Assembly (NCBI RefSeq): GCF_000231385.2
Contig: NC_018515.1
Location: 3,864,501 to 3,928,500, forward strand
Length of the DNA stretch: 64,000 nt
Reading direction: 5' to 3'
Source of the DNA: Desulfosporosinus meridiei DSM 13257
GTDB taxonomy: Bacteria > Bacillota > Desulfitobacteriia > Desulfitobacteriales > Desulfitobacteriaceae
Below, piece by piece: positions 45,156 to 52,291 of the stretch (the first letter of the stretch is position 1; each line of letters starts with the position of its first letter). The translations under genes and the position numbers were made by a program. The notes beneath the pieces were generated by a model. It was given only the letters and a program-made list of their open reading frames with translations, was not told the DNA's origin and did no database searches.

Positions 45156-45640
45156 TCCTCCACTTCAGACCGACCGGTTCGCTCTTCTTTTGCTAACCCC
45201 TTCAGCTCTTCTCTGTTCTGACGTAAGGCCTGCAGGGTTTCATACAGGCTTTTCTCAACATGTTTAAGCATTTCATCAGCATATTGAACAGCGCCAGTTT
45301 TTACTTCCCTGGCAAATGTTTGGGCCTGTTTAACAATGTTTTCCCCATAGTCCTGAGCTTGTTTAACCACTTCATTTTCTAAAGCCATCTTATCAACATA
45401 GGTTTTTCCTTGTTCAATAAGTTTTTGTGCTTCTGTCTGTGCTTCATCTAAAATACGCTGTCTCTCTTTTAAAACCCATTTGGCATTGGTGATTTCTTCT
45501 GGCAAAGCTGCCCGCACACGATCCAGCAATTCAAAGATTACAGCATCATCAACCAAAACCTTACCTGTCATAGGAATCTTAGTCCCATGATCTACAATTT
45601 CCTCGACTTCATTGATTAAACTTTGAATATCAGTTTCCAT
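45146..45640 (-). CDS. Coiled-coil protein of unknown function downstream of rsmD
   Basis: The 164-aa acidic protein is mostly helical: LLDRVRAALPEEITNAKWVLKERQRILDEAQTEAQKLIEQG, then VKQAQDYGENIVKQAQTFAREVKTGAVQYADEMLKHVEKSLYETL. It resembles ATP-synthase-b or DivIVA-type coiled coils, without a membrane segment. The ATG at 45640 follows GAGAGGA; the frame itself opens at 45700. In related genomes coaD often sits between rsmD and this gene; it does not here. I cannot assign a function. Confidence 0.7.
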   Translation of the reverse strand: METDIQSLINEVEEIVDHGTKIPMTGKVLVDDAVIFELLDRVRAALPEEITNAKWVLKERQRILDEAQTEAQKLIEQGKTYVDKMALENEVVKQAQDYGENIVKQAQTFAREVKTGAVQYADEMLKHVEKSLYETLQALRQNREELKGLAKEERTGRSEVEESE

Positions 45641-45656
45641 TATATCCTCTCCCTCG

Positions 45657-46208
45657 TCATACATCCATTCTCTGTAGATACCATATTTTCGTATCTCCAT
45701 ATTCCCCTGTTTTGCGAATTTCGAAGGGATAAATAACTCCTGTTAAATCTTCATCTTTGGCAGTCTCAGCGACAATCACTCCGTCAGGTGTTAAGTAGGC
45801 AAAATCCTTTATAGATTGGATTACTCTGGGAATAAGTTCCTGCCGATAGGGGGGATCCAAAAAGATGAGGTTAAAAACTTCATTTGGATATCTATCAATG
45901 AACTTAAAAGCATCCATCAAATGTAATTTTGTTTTACCAGCTACTCCAAGAAGACTCAGATTTCTCTGAATAACTTGATACGCGTCATAATTTTTTTCTA
46001 CCAAAACTGCTTCACGAGAGCCTCTGGAAAGGGCTTCGATAGCCAAGTTCCCCGTTCCTGCAAAAAGATCTAATACCCGAGAATTTATGACCTTTTCTCC
46101 AAGTACGCTAAAAATCGCGCCTTTTACTTTGTCCGAGGTTGGGCGAGTATGTATTCCTTCAACTGCCTTAAGTTGTCGACCACGCATTTCTCCAGCAATA
46201 ATCCGCAT
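45657..46208 (-). CDS. rsmD: 16S rRNA (guanine966-N2)-methyltransferase
   Basis: The 183-aa enzyme has MRIIAGEMRGRQL, the SAM loop LDLFAGTGNLAIEALSRGS and the catalytic motif IFLDPPYRQELI. The ATG at 46208 follows GGAGGA and is preferred to 46226. It precedes the coiled-coil gene by 17 nt. Confidence 0.94.
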   Translation of the reverse strand: MRIIAGEMRGRQLKAVEGIHTRPTSDKVKGAIFSVLGEKVINSRVLDLFAGTGNLAIEALSRGSREAVLVEKNYDAYQVIQRNLSLLGVAGKTKLHLMDAFKFIDRYPNEVFNLIFLDPPYRQELIPRVIQSIKDFAYLTPDGVIVAETAKDEDLTGVIYPFEIRKTGEYGDTKIWYLQRMDV

Positions 46209-46549
46209 AAATCCTCCAAGATACATTATAGCAGTAATAATTTAACAGCTACAAGGGCTTGTCCTATTTAAGTTTTTTTTAATATTTTTAAATTTAAGAC
46301 TCAATATATATTGTTTTCTATAAAATTAGTATACCACAGGCAAGGACTAAATTCCTTGTATTAAGTATATCGTTTTACATTTTATCACATACTAGACTTG
46401 GCTAATGATGAAACCATATAACTCATCGAATGCCTTCCCCCATCCAGCTCTTCCTTCGTTTTTCCTCTGTTCACTGGGTGCTTAAACAGCCCCAGTGACT
46501 TTTTTACAATTGCCATTATTATATTCTAAAGAATAAAGGAGTTTAAACC
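46209..46549. other. A/T-rich region between rsmD and gpr
   Basis: The 341-bp gap between divergent genes is A/T-rich to about 46400. It then contains a plus-strand terminator at 46471-46506, only about 45 nt before gpr. No protein gene or tRNA was found. The terminator implies a short plus-strand transcript that starts inside the gap. Confidence 0.5.
46471..46506 (+). terminator. Rho-independent terminator in front of gpr
   Basis: TCACTGGG (46471-46478) pairs with CCCAGTGA (46491-46498), with inner GCT/AGC pairs, followed by CTTTTTT. The U-tract is only on the plus strand. No plus-strand gene lies between it and the divergent rsmD, so it either ends a small RNA or attenuates gpr. Confidence 0.8.
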
Positions 46550-47536
46550 ATGAAAAAATCAGAACTTTATCAACATCTTAACGTAAAACTTGATCTGGCA
46601 GTTGAAGCACACCAGATGTTACGTGGAGAAAGTGGGGAAGAAATACCGGGCGTCTTGATGAATGAACAACAACTTGAACACGCTAAAGTTACTATTATCA
46701 CGGTTGAAACTGATGAAGGTGTAGAAGCTATAGGCAAGCCAAAAGGGCAATACATAACCATTGATGCTCCTGAAATACGAACAAACAATTATATAGTTCA
46801 TGAAGATATTACACATGTTCTTGCTGATAGATTAATTGAGTTGATGAATCTCAAGGAAGACGCCAGTATACTAATCGTCGGCTTGGGTAATTGGAATGCA
46901 ACTCCCGATGCTCTAGGCCCTCAAGTTATCGACAAAACGATGGTGACACGTCATCTGTTTAAACTATCTCCCGATGAGTTAAAAGGACAGTTGCGAAAAA
47001 TAAGCGCTATTGCCCCAGGAGTCCTAGGTCTTACCGGTATTGAAACCGCCGAAATAATTAAGGGACTTGTAGAACATGTCAAACCGGATTTAGTTATTGC
47101 CATTGATGCCTTGGCCGCTAGCTCCCTGGAACGAGTTGGTACAAGCATACAGCTATCAGATACCGGAATTCACCCTGGTTCAGGCGTCGGTAATAGAAGA
47201 GCTGGGATCACTGAAGAAACAATCGGTTGCAAAGTAATTGCAATTGGGCTTCCGACGGTTGTTAATGCAGGTATCATTGCCCACGATGCAGTGGAAGGTG
47301 TATTTAAAGAATTCGTAACCAGTCCTCAGCTCTACAAACTCTATAAGGGAATAAAACCCGAAGTATTTAGTCAAATCATCGACGATGTTCTATCTCCATT
47401 TCAAGGCAATCTAATGGTGACACCTAAAGAGATCGACTCTCTCATTAAAATTGTTGCTAAGATTATTGCCGGCTCTTTAGCTATCAGCTTACATCCCGGA
47501 ATTGATCGGGAAGACTATGAGCGGTATTTGCAATAG
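46550..47536 (+). CDS. gpr: Germination protease (SASP endopeptidase) GPR
   Basis: The 328-aa protein matches GPR: a propeptide (YQHLNVKLDLAVEAHQML), then ITVETDEGVEAIGKPKGQYITIDAPEIR, VGLGNWNATPDALGPQVIDKTMVTRHLF, APGVLGLTGIETAEII and AIDALAASSLERVGTSIQLSDTGIHPGSGVGNRR. It degrades small acid-soluble spore proteins at germination. A good AAAGGAG lies before the ATG. A SASP-like gene is encoded convergently at 47671-47799. Confidence 0.96.
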   Translation: MKKSELYQHLNVKLDLAVEAHQMLRGESGEEIPGVLMNEQQLEHAKVTIITVETDEGVEAIGKPKGQYITIDAPEIRTNNYIVHEDITHVLADRLIELMNLKEDASILIVGLGNWNATPDALGPQVIDKTMVTRHLFKLSPDELKGQLRKISAIAPGVLGLTGIETAEIIKGLVEHVKPDLVIAIDALAASSLERVGTSIQLSDTGIHPGSGVGNRRAGITEETIGCKVIAIGLPTVVNAGIIAHDAVEGVFKEFVTSPQLYKLYKGIKPEVFSQIIDDVLSPFQGNLMVTPKEIDSLIKIVAKIIAGSLAISLHPGIDREDYERYLQ

Positions 47537-47632
47537 CGAAGAACAAATTTGTTTTTGGGCTGTTTAACGTTGGTTTTTAACAATTTTAGCTATTCTCGGG
47601 ATATGAGCAATGGTAGTTGTTTAAAAATTTAT

Positions 47633-47662
47633 GAAAGGGTCAGGATAAAACCTGACCCTTTC
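47633..47662. terminator. Convergent terminator between gpr and the SASP-like gene
   Basis: GAAAGGGTCAGG (47633-47644) pairs perfectly with 47651-47662 around a 6-nt loop. On the minus strand it is followed by ATAAATTTTT. It lies 97 nt after gpr and 9 nt after the SASP-like stop. Confidence 0.8.
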
Positions 47663-47670
47663 ACATTATT

Positions 47671-47799
47671 CTATTCCTGTGGCGAATTCGGGAAACTTTT
47701 GTGTTTTCGATTAGCTATTCCAATCTCTTGAGCAACCTCGTACTTGAACCTCTCTAACTCGGGTGTCAACGGAATCATTGGTTTAGTCGATTTAGCCAA
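47671..47799 (-). CDS. Minimal alpha/beta-type SASP-like protein (42 aa)
   Basis: A TTG at 47799 lies 6 nt behind AGGAGGGG. The product begins MAKSTKPMIPLTPELERFKY and continues EVAQEIGIANRKHKSFPNSPQE. LERFKYEVAQEIGI is the N-terminal helix of alpha/beta SASPs and includes the GPR cleavage region (E-x-A-x-E before I/F-G). The second conserved half (the G-x-x-T-x-R-x-N-G-x-V-G-G block) is absent; the gene stops where it should begin. It may be a truncated copy or a short family member. The coding call rests on the strong ribosome site and family match. Confidence 0.75.
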   Translation of the reverse strand: MAKSTKPMIPLTPELERFKYEVAQEIGIANRKHKSFPNSPQE

Positions 47800-47892
47800 A
47801 AGTTTCCCCTCCTTAGATTTTTTAGAACAGCAGACCTACTTCGCTACTGTCTGCTTATTAAATTCTTTTTAAGATTTGCTCTTATTATTAGA

Positions 47893-47922
47893 CATTATGA
47901 TTAAGTTCATACTCGGCAATTC
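47893..47922 (-). promoter_or_regulatory. Candidate sigma-G/F promoter of the SASP-like gene
   Basis: On the minus strand GAATT (47922-47918) and CATAATG (47899-47893) are 18 nt apart, each one mismatch from the forespore consensus GHATR and CATWHTA. The predicted start is about 87 nt before the TTG start codon. The leader carries an AGCAGAC/GTCTGCT hairpin at 47829-47855. Confidence 0.35.
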
Positions 47923-47978
47923 CTCCCAAAAAAGAGAGTAAAATAACAATGGTCAGTTACTTATATTTAACAATTTGC

Positions 47979-50543
47979 CTAATGTACCCCGATATCCTCC
48001 GGAGGAAACCTTAATTGTACTTCTTTAAGAAGCAAATCATACCTCTCAGGACTTTGCAAAATCTTTTGGGCCATCTGATAAGCTTTTTCAACAAGGTGTC
48101 CATCTCGAGAAAGATCAGCAAGACGCAATTCAGCTAATCCATGCTGTCTAATCCCTAATAACTCCCCGGTTCCTCTTAGACGCATATCCTCTTCAGCAAT
48201 TTTAAAGCCATCTTCAGTCTGACAAAGGATATCTAAGCGTTGACTTCCCTTGCCTCCCGACATTAAAAAACAATAAGACTGTTCACTCCCCCGACCAACT
48301 CGTCCTCTTAGTTGGTGTAATTGGGCAAGGCCAAACCGCTCAGCTGATTCAATAACCATAACTGAGGCATTGGGTACATTTACTCCCACTTCCACTACTG
48401 TAGTAGCTACCAGTATATCAATATTTCCAGCATTAAAGGCCGCCATAATTTCTTCCTTTTCCAACCCCTTCATTTTGCCATGTAAAAGGGAGATGCGGTG
48501 ATCAGGAAACCTCTCCCGAAGTTCTGTCACTTTCTGGGTTGCTGAAATAATATCCAGAGTTTCGGATTCTTCTACCAATGGACAAACCACGTAAATTTGC
48601 CTGCCTAGATTAATTTGCTCATCTAGGAATTTTTCCATTTTCGGACGTGCTCGTTCTGTCAACTTTCTAGTAATTATAGATTTTCGCCCCACAGGCATCT
48701 CATCAAGGATTGAAAGCTGCAAATCCCCATAAAGTGTCAAGGCTAAGGTTCTCGGTATTGGAGTGGCGGTAAGCACTAAAACATGAGGACTTTCTCCTTT
48801 GCTTTGTAACAAAGAGCGCTGTCTCACACCAAAGCGATGTTGTTCATCGGTGACAGCAAGTCCGAGGGCTTTAAACACAACTGTCTCTTGGATAAGCGCA
48901 TGGGTTCCAACGGCAACATGGGCCTTGCCGCTGGCAATCATCTCCAATATACTCTCTCGAGAACTCTTACTCTGACTTCCTAGCAAACAAACCACACAAA
49001 TGCCCAAAGGGGTGAATACTTTCTCAAGAGCGTTAAAATGTTGTATCGCCAAAATTTCTGTTGGTGCCATCATGGCCCCTTGATACCCCGAACCCACCGC
49101 ACGCAATAATGCTGCCATAGCAACTGCGGTCTTACCAGATCCCACATCTCCTTGAACCAAGCGAGCCATTCCTTGCGATCTAGATAAATCATTGAATATC
49201 TCTTGAATTACACGCTGCTGAGCCAAAGTTAGTTCAAAAGGCAAGCCTTTGTAAAAACTCTGAAGCAATTCTTCTCCACCAGTAAGAGAGGGACTTCCAG
49301 TCCGAATAATTCCTTGGCGCAACCCAGCGACTGCTAATTGCAAAAAAAGAACCTCTTCCCAAACCAATCGTTCCCTTGCCTGGGATAGGCTGGTATAAGT
49401 CTTGGGAAAATGAATCTCTCGGTGAGCGAGAGAACGTTCCATCCAATCTCCTGATACCTCAGAGGGTAAGATCTCAGGAAACTCTCGCTCTACATTCTTT
49501 AGCACTCCTTGCATTAAGCTCCGGATCACTTTAGAAGATAGGCGGGCTGTCTCCGGATAGACTGGTAAAATCGTTTGTCCTTGGTTAGAGTTATCCGACG
49601 AACTATTAACATTCACCTTTTCGATATCTGTCGCCAATAACTCCGGTGTCTGTTGCTGCCAATTCACTTTCCCTGTCACTATAACTTGAGTCCCCACCGG
49701 GTATTGTTTGAGAATAAATGGTTGATTAAACCAAGTTGCCTGAAGTAAGCGGCCAGATTGCTCGATACTTAACTTTACCACTTTCAGCTTGCCACTAAGC
49801 ACATTCCCCGCGACTACTTTTCCCTCAACGGTTGCTAATTCTCCGTCTTTCAGCTCGCTAATCATCCGCTTACGACGATCCTCATACCTTCGCGGATAAT
49901 ATTCCAGCAAATCTTTTATAGTATGTATCCCAAGCTGTCCCAGCAACTTGGCCCTTTCCGGACCAACCCCTTTGAGAAATTGTAAGGGGTTATCTTTTTG
50001 GGCTATAGTCTTACTCTTAGAACTTTTTTGATCCTCCAAAGACGAATTTGTAAATTGACGTCCCTGGCTTGTATTAAGCTTACCATGATCTTGTAGATTC
50101 TCCGTTTTTCTCGGCATTTGTCTAAAAGACCCATACTCATTAACGTCAAAATTCCGCTTTTCCTCGAGAGACATTAGAGGATTATCCCTTTTAGGTATCC
50201 CATTTTCCGAAAATCCTTTCTTACTAGAGGTACGTTCATTTTCAGCTAAAACACTGTCTGTAGCGGTCTGCTCTACTTCACCTGTTATTTCTGTCATAAA
50301 CCTTCGAAGTTCGGAAAAGGCTTCTCTACGTCGAAGAGGACTTAAACTCGAATAGTTTTGCGCCAGCTTACTCAGTAACTCCAGATCCTTACCGGGGAAT
50401 AGTTTTTCCAGTCTGGGAATAATCCCCTTCAAAAAAGCATTAAATCCCCCTAATACCCCCGCATTGGTGAAACCTTGTCTTTCCTCGGCAACCAATGCCC
50501 TTTGAAAATTGCTTAAAACTAATTGAACCTGTGCAAGTTTCAT
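47979..50543 (-). CDS. recG: ATP-dependent DNA helicase RecG, with N-terminal extension
   Basis: The 854-aa helicase has the wedge/OB domain (LQFLKGVGPERAKLLGQLGIHTIKDLLEYYPRRYEDR), motif I GDVGSGKTAVAMAALLRAV, DEQH box TDEQHRFGVRQR, TATPIPRTLAL, ATTVVEVGVNVPNASVMVIE and QLRGRVGRG. About 185 N-terminal residues precede the usual start: a helical part, then a Ser/Lys/Asn-rich linker (about residues 90-185). RecG remodels stalled forks. It starts in the sdaAA stop region (4-nt overlap with sdaAA end). Confidence 0.94.
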   Translation of the reverse strand: MKLAQVQLVLSNFQRALVAEERQGFTNAGVLGGFNAFLKGIIPRLEKLFPGKDLELLSKLAQNYSSLSPLRRREAFSELRRFMTEITGEVEQTATDSVLAENERTSSKKGFSENGIPKRDNPLMSLEEKRNFDVNEYGSFRQMPRKTENLQDHGKLNTSQGRQFTNSSLEDQKSSKSKTIAQKDNPLQFLKGVGPERAKLLGQLGIHTIKDLLEYYPRRYEDRRKRMISELKDGELATVEGKVVAGNVLSGKLKVVKLSIEQSGRLLQATWFNQPFILKQYPVGTQVIVTGKVNWQQQTPELLATDIEKVNVNSSSDNSNQGQTILPVYPETARLSSKVIRSLMQGVLKNVEREFPEILPSEVSGDWMERSLAHREIHFPKTYTSLSQARERLVWEEVLFLQLAVAGLRQGIIRTGSPSLTGGEELLQSFYKGLPFELTLAQQRVIQEIFNDLSRSQGMARLVQGDVGSGKTAVAMAALLRAVGSGYQGAMMAPTEILAIQHFNALEKVFTPLGICVVCLLGSQSKSSRESILEMIASGKAHVAVGTHALIQETVVFKALGLAVTDEQHRFGVRQRSLLQSKGESPHVLVLTATPIPRTLALTLYGDLQLSILDEMPVGRKSIITRKLTERARPKMEKFLDEQINLGRQIYVVCPLVEESETLDIISATQKVTELRERFPDHRISLLHGKMKGLEKEEIMAAFNAGNIDILVATTVVEVGVNVPNASVMVIESAERFGLAQLHQLRGRVGRGSEQSYCFLMSGGKGSQRLDILCQTEDGFKIAEEDMRLRGTGELLGIRQHGLAELRLADLSRDGHLVEKAYQMAQKILQSPERYDLLLKEVQLRFPPEDIGVH

Positions 50544-51403
50544 AGAAAATCAGCCTGAATTCGTCGTCCTGTCGGCGTCACTGCTAAGCCACCCTGGGCA
50601 GTTTCCTTTAAAGCACAAGGCATTTGTTTACCTACCCGGCCCATTGTATCTATTACCTCATCAATTGGAATTGCACTCCTCACTCCGGAAAGTGCCATTT
50701 CTGCAGCGGCTAAAGCAATAGTAGCACCTGTAGCATTCCTTTTAACACAGGGTACCTCTACTAACCCTCCTACTGGGTCACAAACTAAACCCAGCATTGA
50801 TTTCATCGCAATTGCTGCAGCATCGGCAGTCTGTCGTGGAGACCCTCCCGCTAATTCAACCGCAGCCGCTGCGGCCATAGCAGCTGCCGAGCCAATTTCA
50901 GCCTGACACCCACCTTCTGCGCCTGAAACGCTGGCACGTTCAGTAAGAACCATCCCTAATCCAGCCGCGGTGAAAAGGGCTAGGATAATATCTCTATCCG
51001 AAGACTGGCATACCTCCTCAACCGTCAACAAGACTGCTGGAAGGACTCCACAAGACCCTGCGGTGGGTGCTGCAACGATCTTACCCATACAAGCATTAAT
51101 TTCTGCTACTGCAAGGGCTTTAGCAATAGCACCGCTTATTTCCATCCCCACTAAGCTATTGCCTTTTTTCCTGTGTTCTTCAACTTTGGCAGCGTCTCCT
51201 CCCACCAGGCCTGACACAGAGCGCCGTGTCCCACTTAACCCTGCTTCTACGGATCCCCTCATAACCTTTAGGTTATTATTCATTCGTTCGAAAAGGGTTT
51301 CTTCCGTTTGCTCCAATTCTGCCATTTGATCTTCAAGTATAACTTCACTAAGTTTTTTTCCTTTAGATTCAGCCTCAATTACCCAATCTTCATAGGCTCG
51401 CAT
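50540..51403 (-). CDS. sdaAA: L-serine dehydratase, iron-sulfur-dependent, alpha subunit
   Basis: The 287-aa protein has the cluster Cys regions TAGSCGVLPAVLL, AEGGCQAEIGSAAAMAAAAAVELAGG and LVCDPVGGLVEVPCVKRNATGA. With the beta subunit it converts L-serine to pyruvate and ammonia, in an oxygen-sensitive [4Fe-4S] enzyme of anaerobes. It lies 110 nt after sdaAB. Confidence 0.95.
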   Translation of the reverse strand: MRAYEDWVIEAESKGKKLSEVILEDQMAELEQTEETLFERMNNNLKVMRGSVEAGLSGTRRSVSGLVGGDAAKVEEHRKKGNSLVGMEISGAIAKALAVAEINACMGKIVAAPTAGSCGVLPAVLLTVEEVCQSSDRDIILALFTAAGLGMVLTERASVSGAEGGCQAEIGSAAAMAAAAAVELAGGSPRQTADAAAIAMKSMLGLVCDPVGGLVEVPCVKRNATGATIALAAAEMALSGVRSAIPIDEVIDTMGRVGKQMPCALKETAQGGLAVTPTGRRIQADFL

Positions 51404-51424
51404 CTTGATTTCCTCCTATAATAA

Positions 51425-51440
51425 CTTGGCTAACGCCAAG
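51425..51440. other. CTTGGC hairpin upstream of sdaAA
   Basis: CTTGGC and GCCAAG with the 4-nt loop TAAC form a hairpin between sdaAB and sdaAA. A second hairpin of the same type is at 52208-52225 upstream of sdaAB. Confidence 0.6.
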
Positions 51441-51513
51441 CCATAGGCTCAGGCGACAACCGTAGTTGTACTGATATTCGGTAAGCAGTGCTTTCTGCCC
51501 ATAATTGCCATTA

Positions 51514-52182
51514 TTATAAAGGCTCGATTGCCATTGCTTGTTCAATTTTAGGTAATTTCCTCATTAATTCAAGAACAGCTTTATCAATCGTCTGATCAGT
51601 CTCTAAGATCATCAGTGCTTGAGCTCCCTTTTTTTCTCGTGCAACACGCATACTTGCTATGTTAATTTGAGCAGTTGCTAAAAGAAGAGTCACTTGGGCA
51701 ACTACGCCTGGGTGATCCTGATGTAAAACTACAAGTGTGGGATAGTCCCCTCGAATATCTACTTCATATTCATTAATTTTGCCAATGACTATAGTGCCAC
51801 CGCCAATTGATGAACCGATTACCTGAAGATGAACACCTGTTTTTCCCTTTAAATCAAACTTCACCGTGTTCGGATGAACGTCCCCAAGATCTATGACTTC
51901 ATACTTTACACTCAGACCCTGTTCCTGAGCGAGTTTCGATGCATCCGGTATCCGTTCATCATCAGGTAGCATACCCAGCAAACCAGCCAGTAATGCCAAA
52001 TCGGTGCCATGCCCTTTACCGGTCTTGGCAAAGGAACCATGCAGAAAAATCGTTCCTTCAACAGGTTCTTCCCCTAAGATCTTTCGAGCCATTCCACCTA
52101 AGCGGACTGCTCCCGCTGTATGCGAACTGGATGGACCGACCATGATTGGCCCAAGCAGATCAAAAACATTACTCTTTGCCAC
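51514..52182 (-). CDS. sdaAB: L-serine dehydratase, iron-sulfur-dependent, beta subunit
   Basis: The 222-aa subunit has NVFDLLGPIMVGPSSSHTAGAVRLGGMARKI and a C-terminal ACT domain (PTLVVLHQDHPGVVAQVTLLLATAQINIASMRVAREKKGAQALMILETDQ). GTG at 52182 lies 7 nt behind GGGAGGG and is used instead of 52236. It pairs with sdaAA. Confidence 0.94.
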   Translation of the reverse strand: MAKSNVFDLLGPIMVGPSSSHTAGAVRLGGMARKILGEEPVEGTIFLHGSFAKTGKGHGTDLALLAGLLGMLPDDERIPDASKLAQEQGLSVKYEVIDLGDVHPNTVKFDLKGKTGVHLQVIGSSIGGGTIVIGKINEYEVDIRGDYPTLVVLHQDHPGVVAQVTLLLATAQINIASMRVAREKKGAQALMILETDQTIDKAVLELMRKLPKIEQAMAIEPL

Positions 52183-52207
52183 AACGATTCCCTCCCGTAT
52201 GTAGAAA

Positions 52208-52225
52208 ACTTGGCAGACGCCAAGT
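52208..52225. other. CTTGGC hairpin upstream of sdaAB
   Basis: ACTTGGC and GCCAAGT with the 4-nt loop AGAC form a hairpin 26 nt before the sdaAB start. AGAAAACTTGGCAG here is identical to a piece at 18189-18202. On the minus strand it is followed by TTTTC. Confidence 0.6.
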
Positions 52226-52256
52226 CTAAAAACCACAACCTTAGTTTACACTTATA

Positions 52257-52288
52257 TAAAAGAACCTCCGGAATAAATTCCGGAGGTT
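52257..52288 (-). terminator. Terminator of fakA
   Basis: AACCTCCGGA (52263-52272) pairs perfectly with 52279-52288 around a 6-nt loop. On the minus strand it is followed by CTTTTATA. It begins 4 nt after the fakA stop. Confidence 0.88.
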
Positions 52289-52291
52289 AAC

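Noticed and set aside
46501..46530. Sigma-G/F promoter directly before gpr (CATTATT near 46514)
   Set aside because: No acceptable -35 lies 17-19 nt upstream; that position is in the terminator stem.
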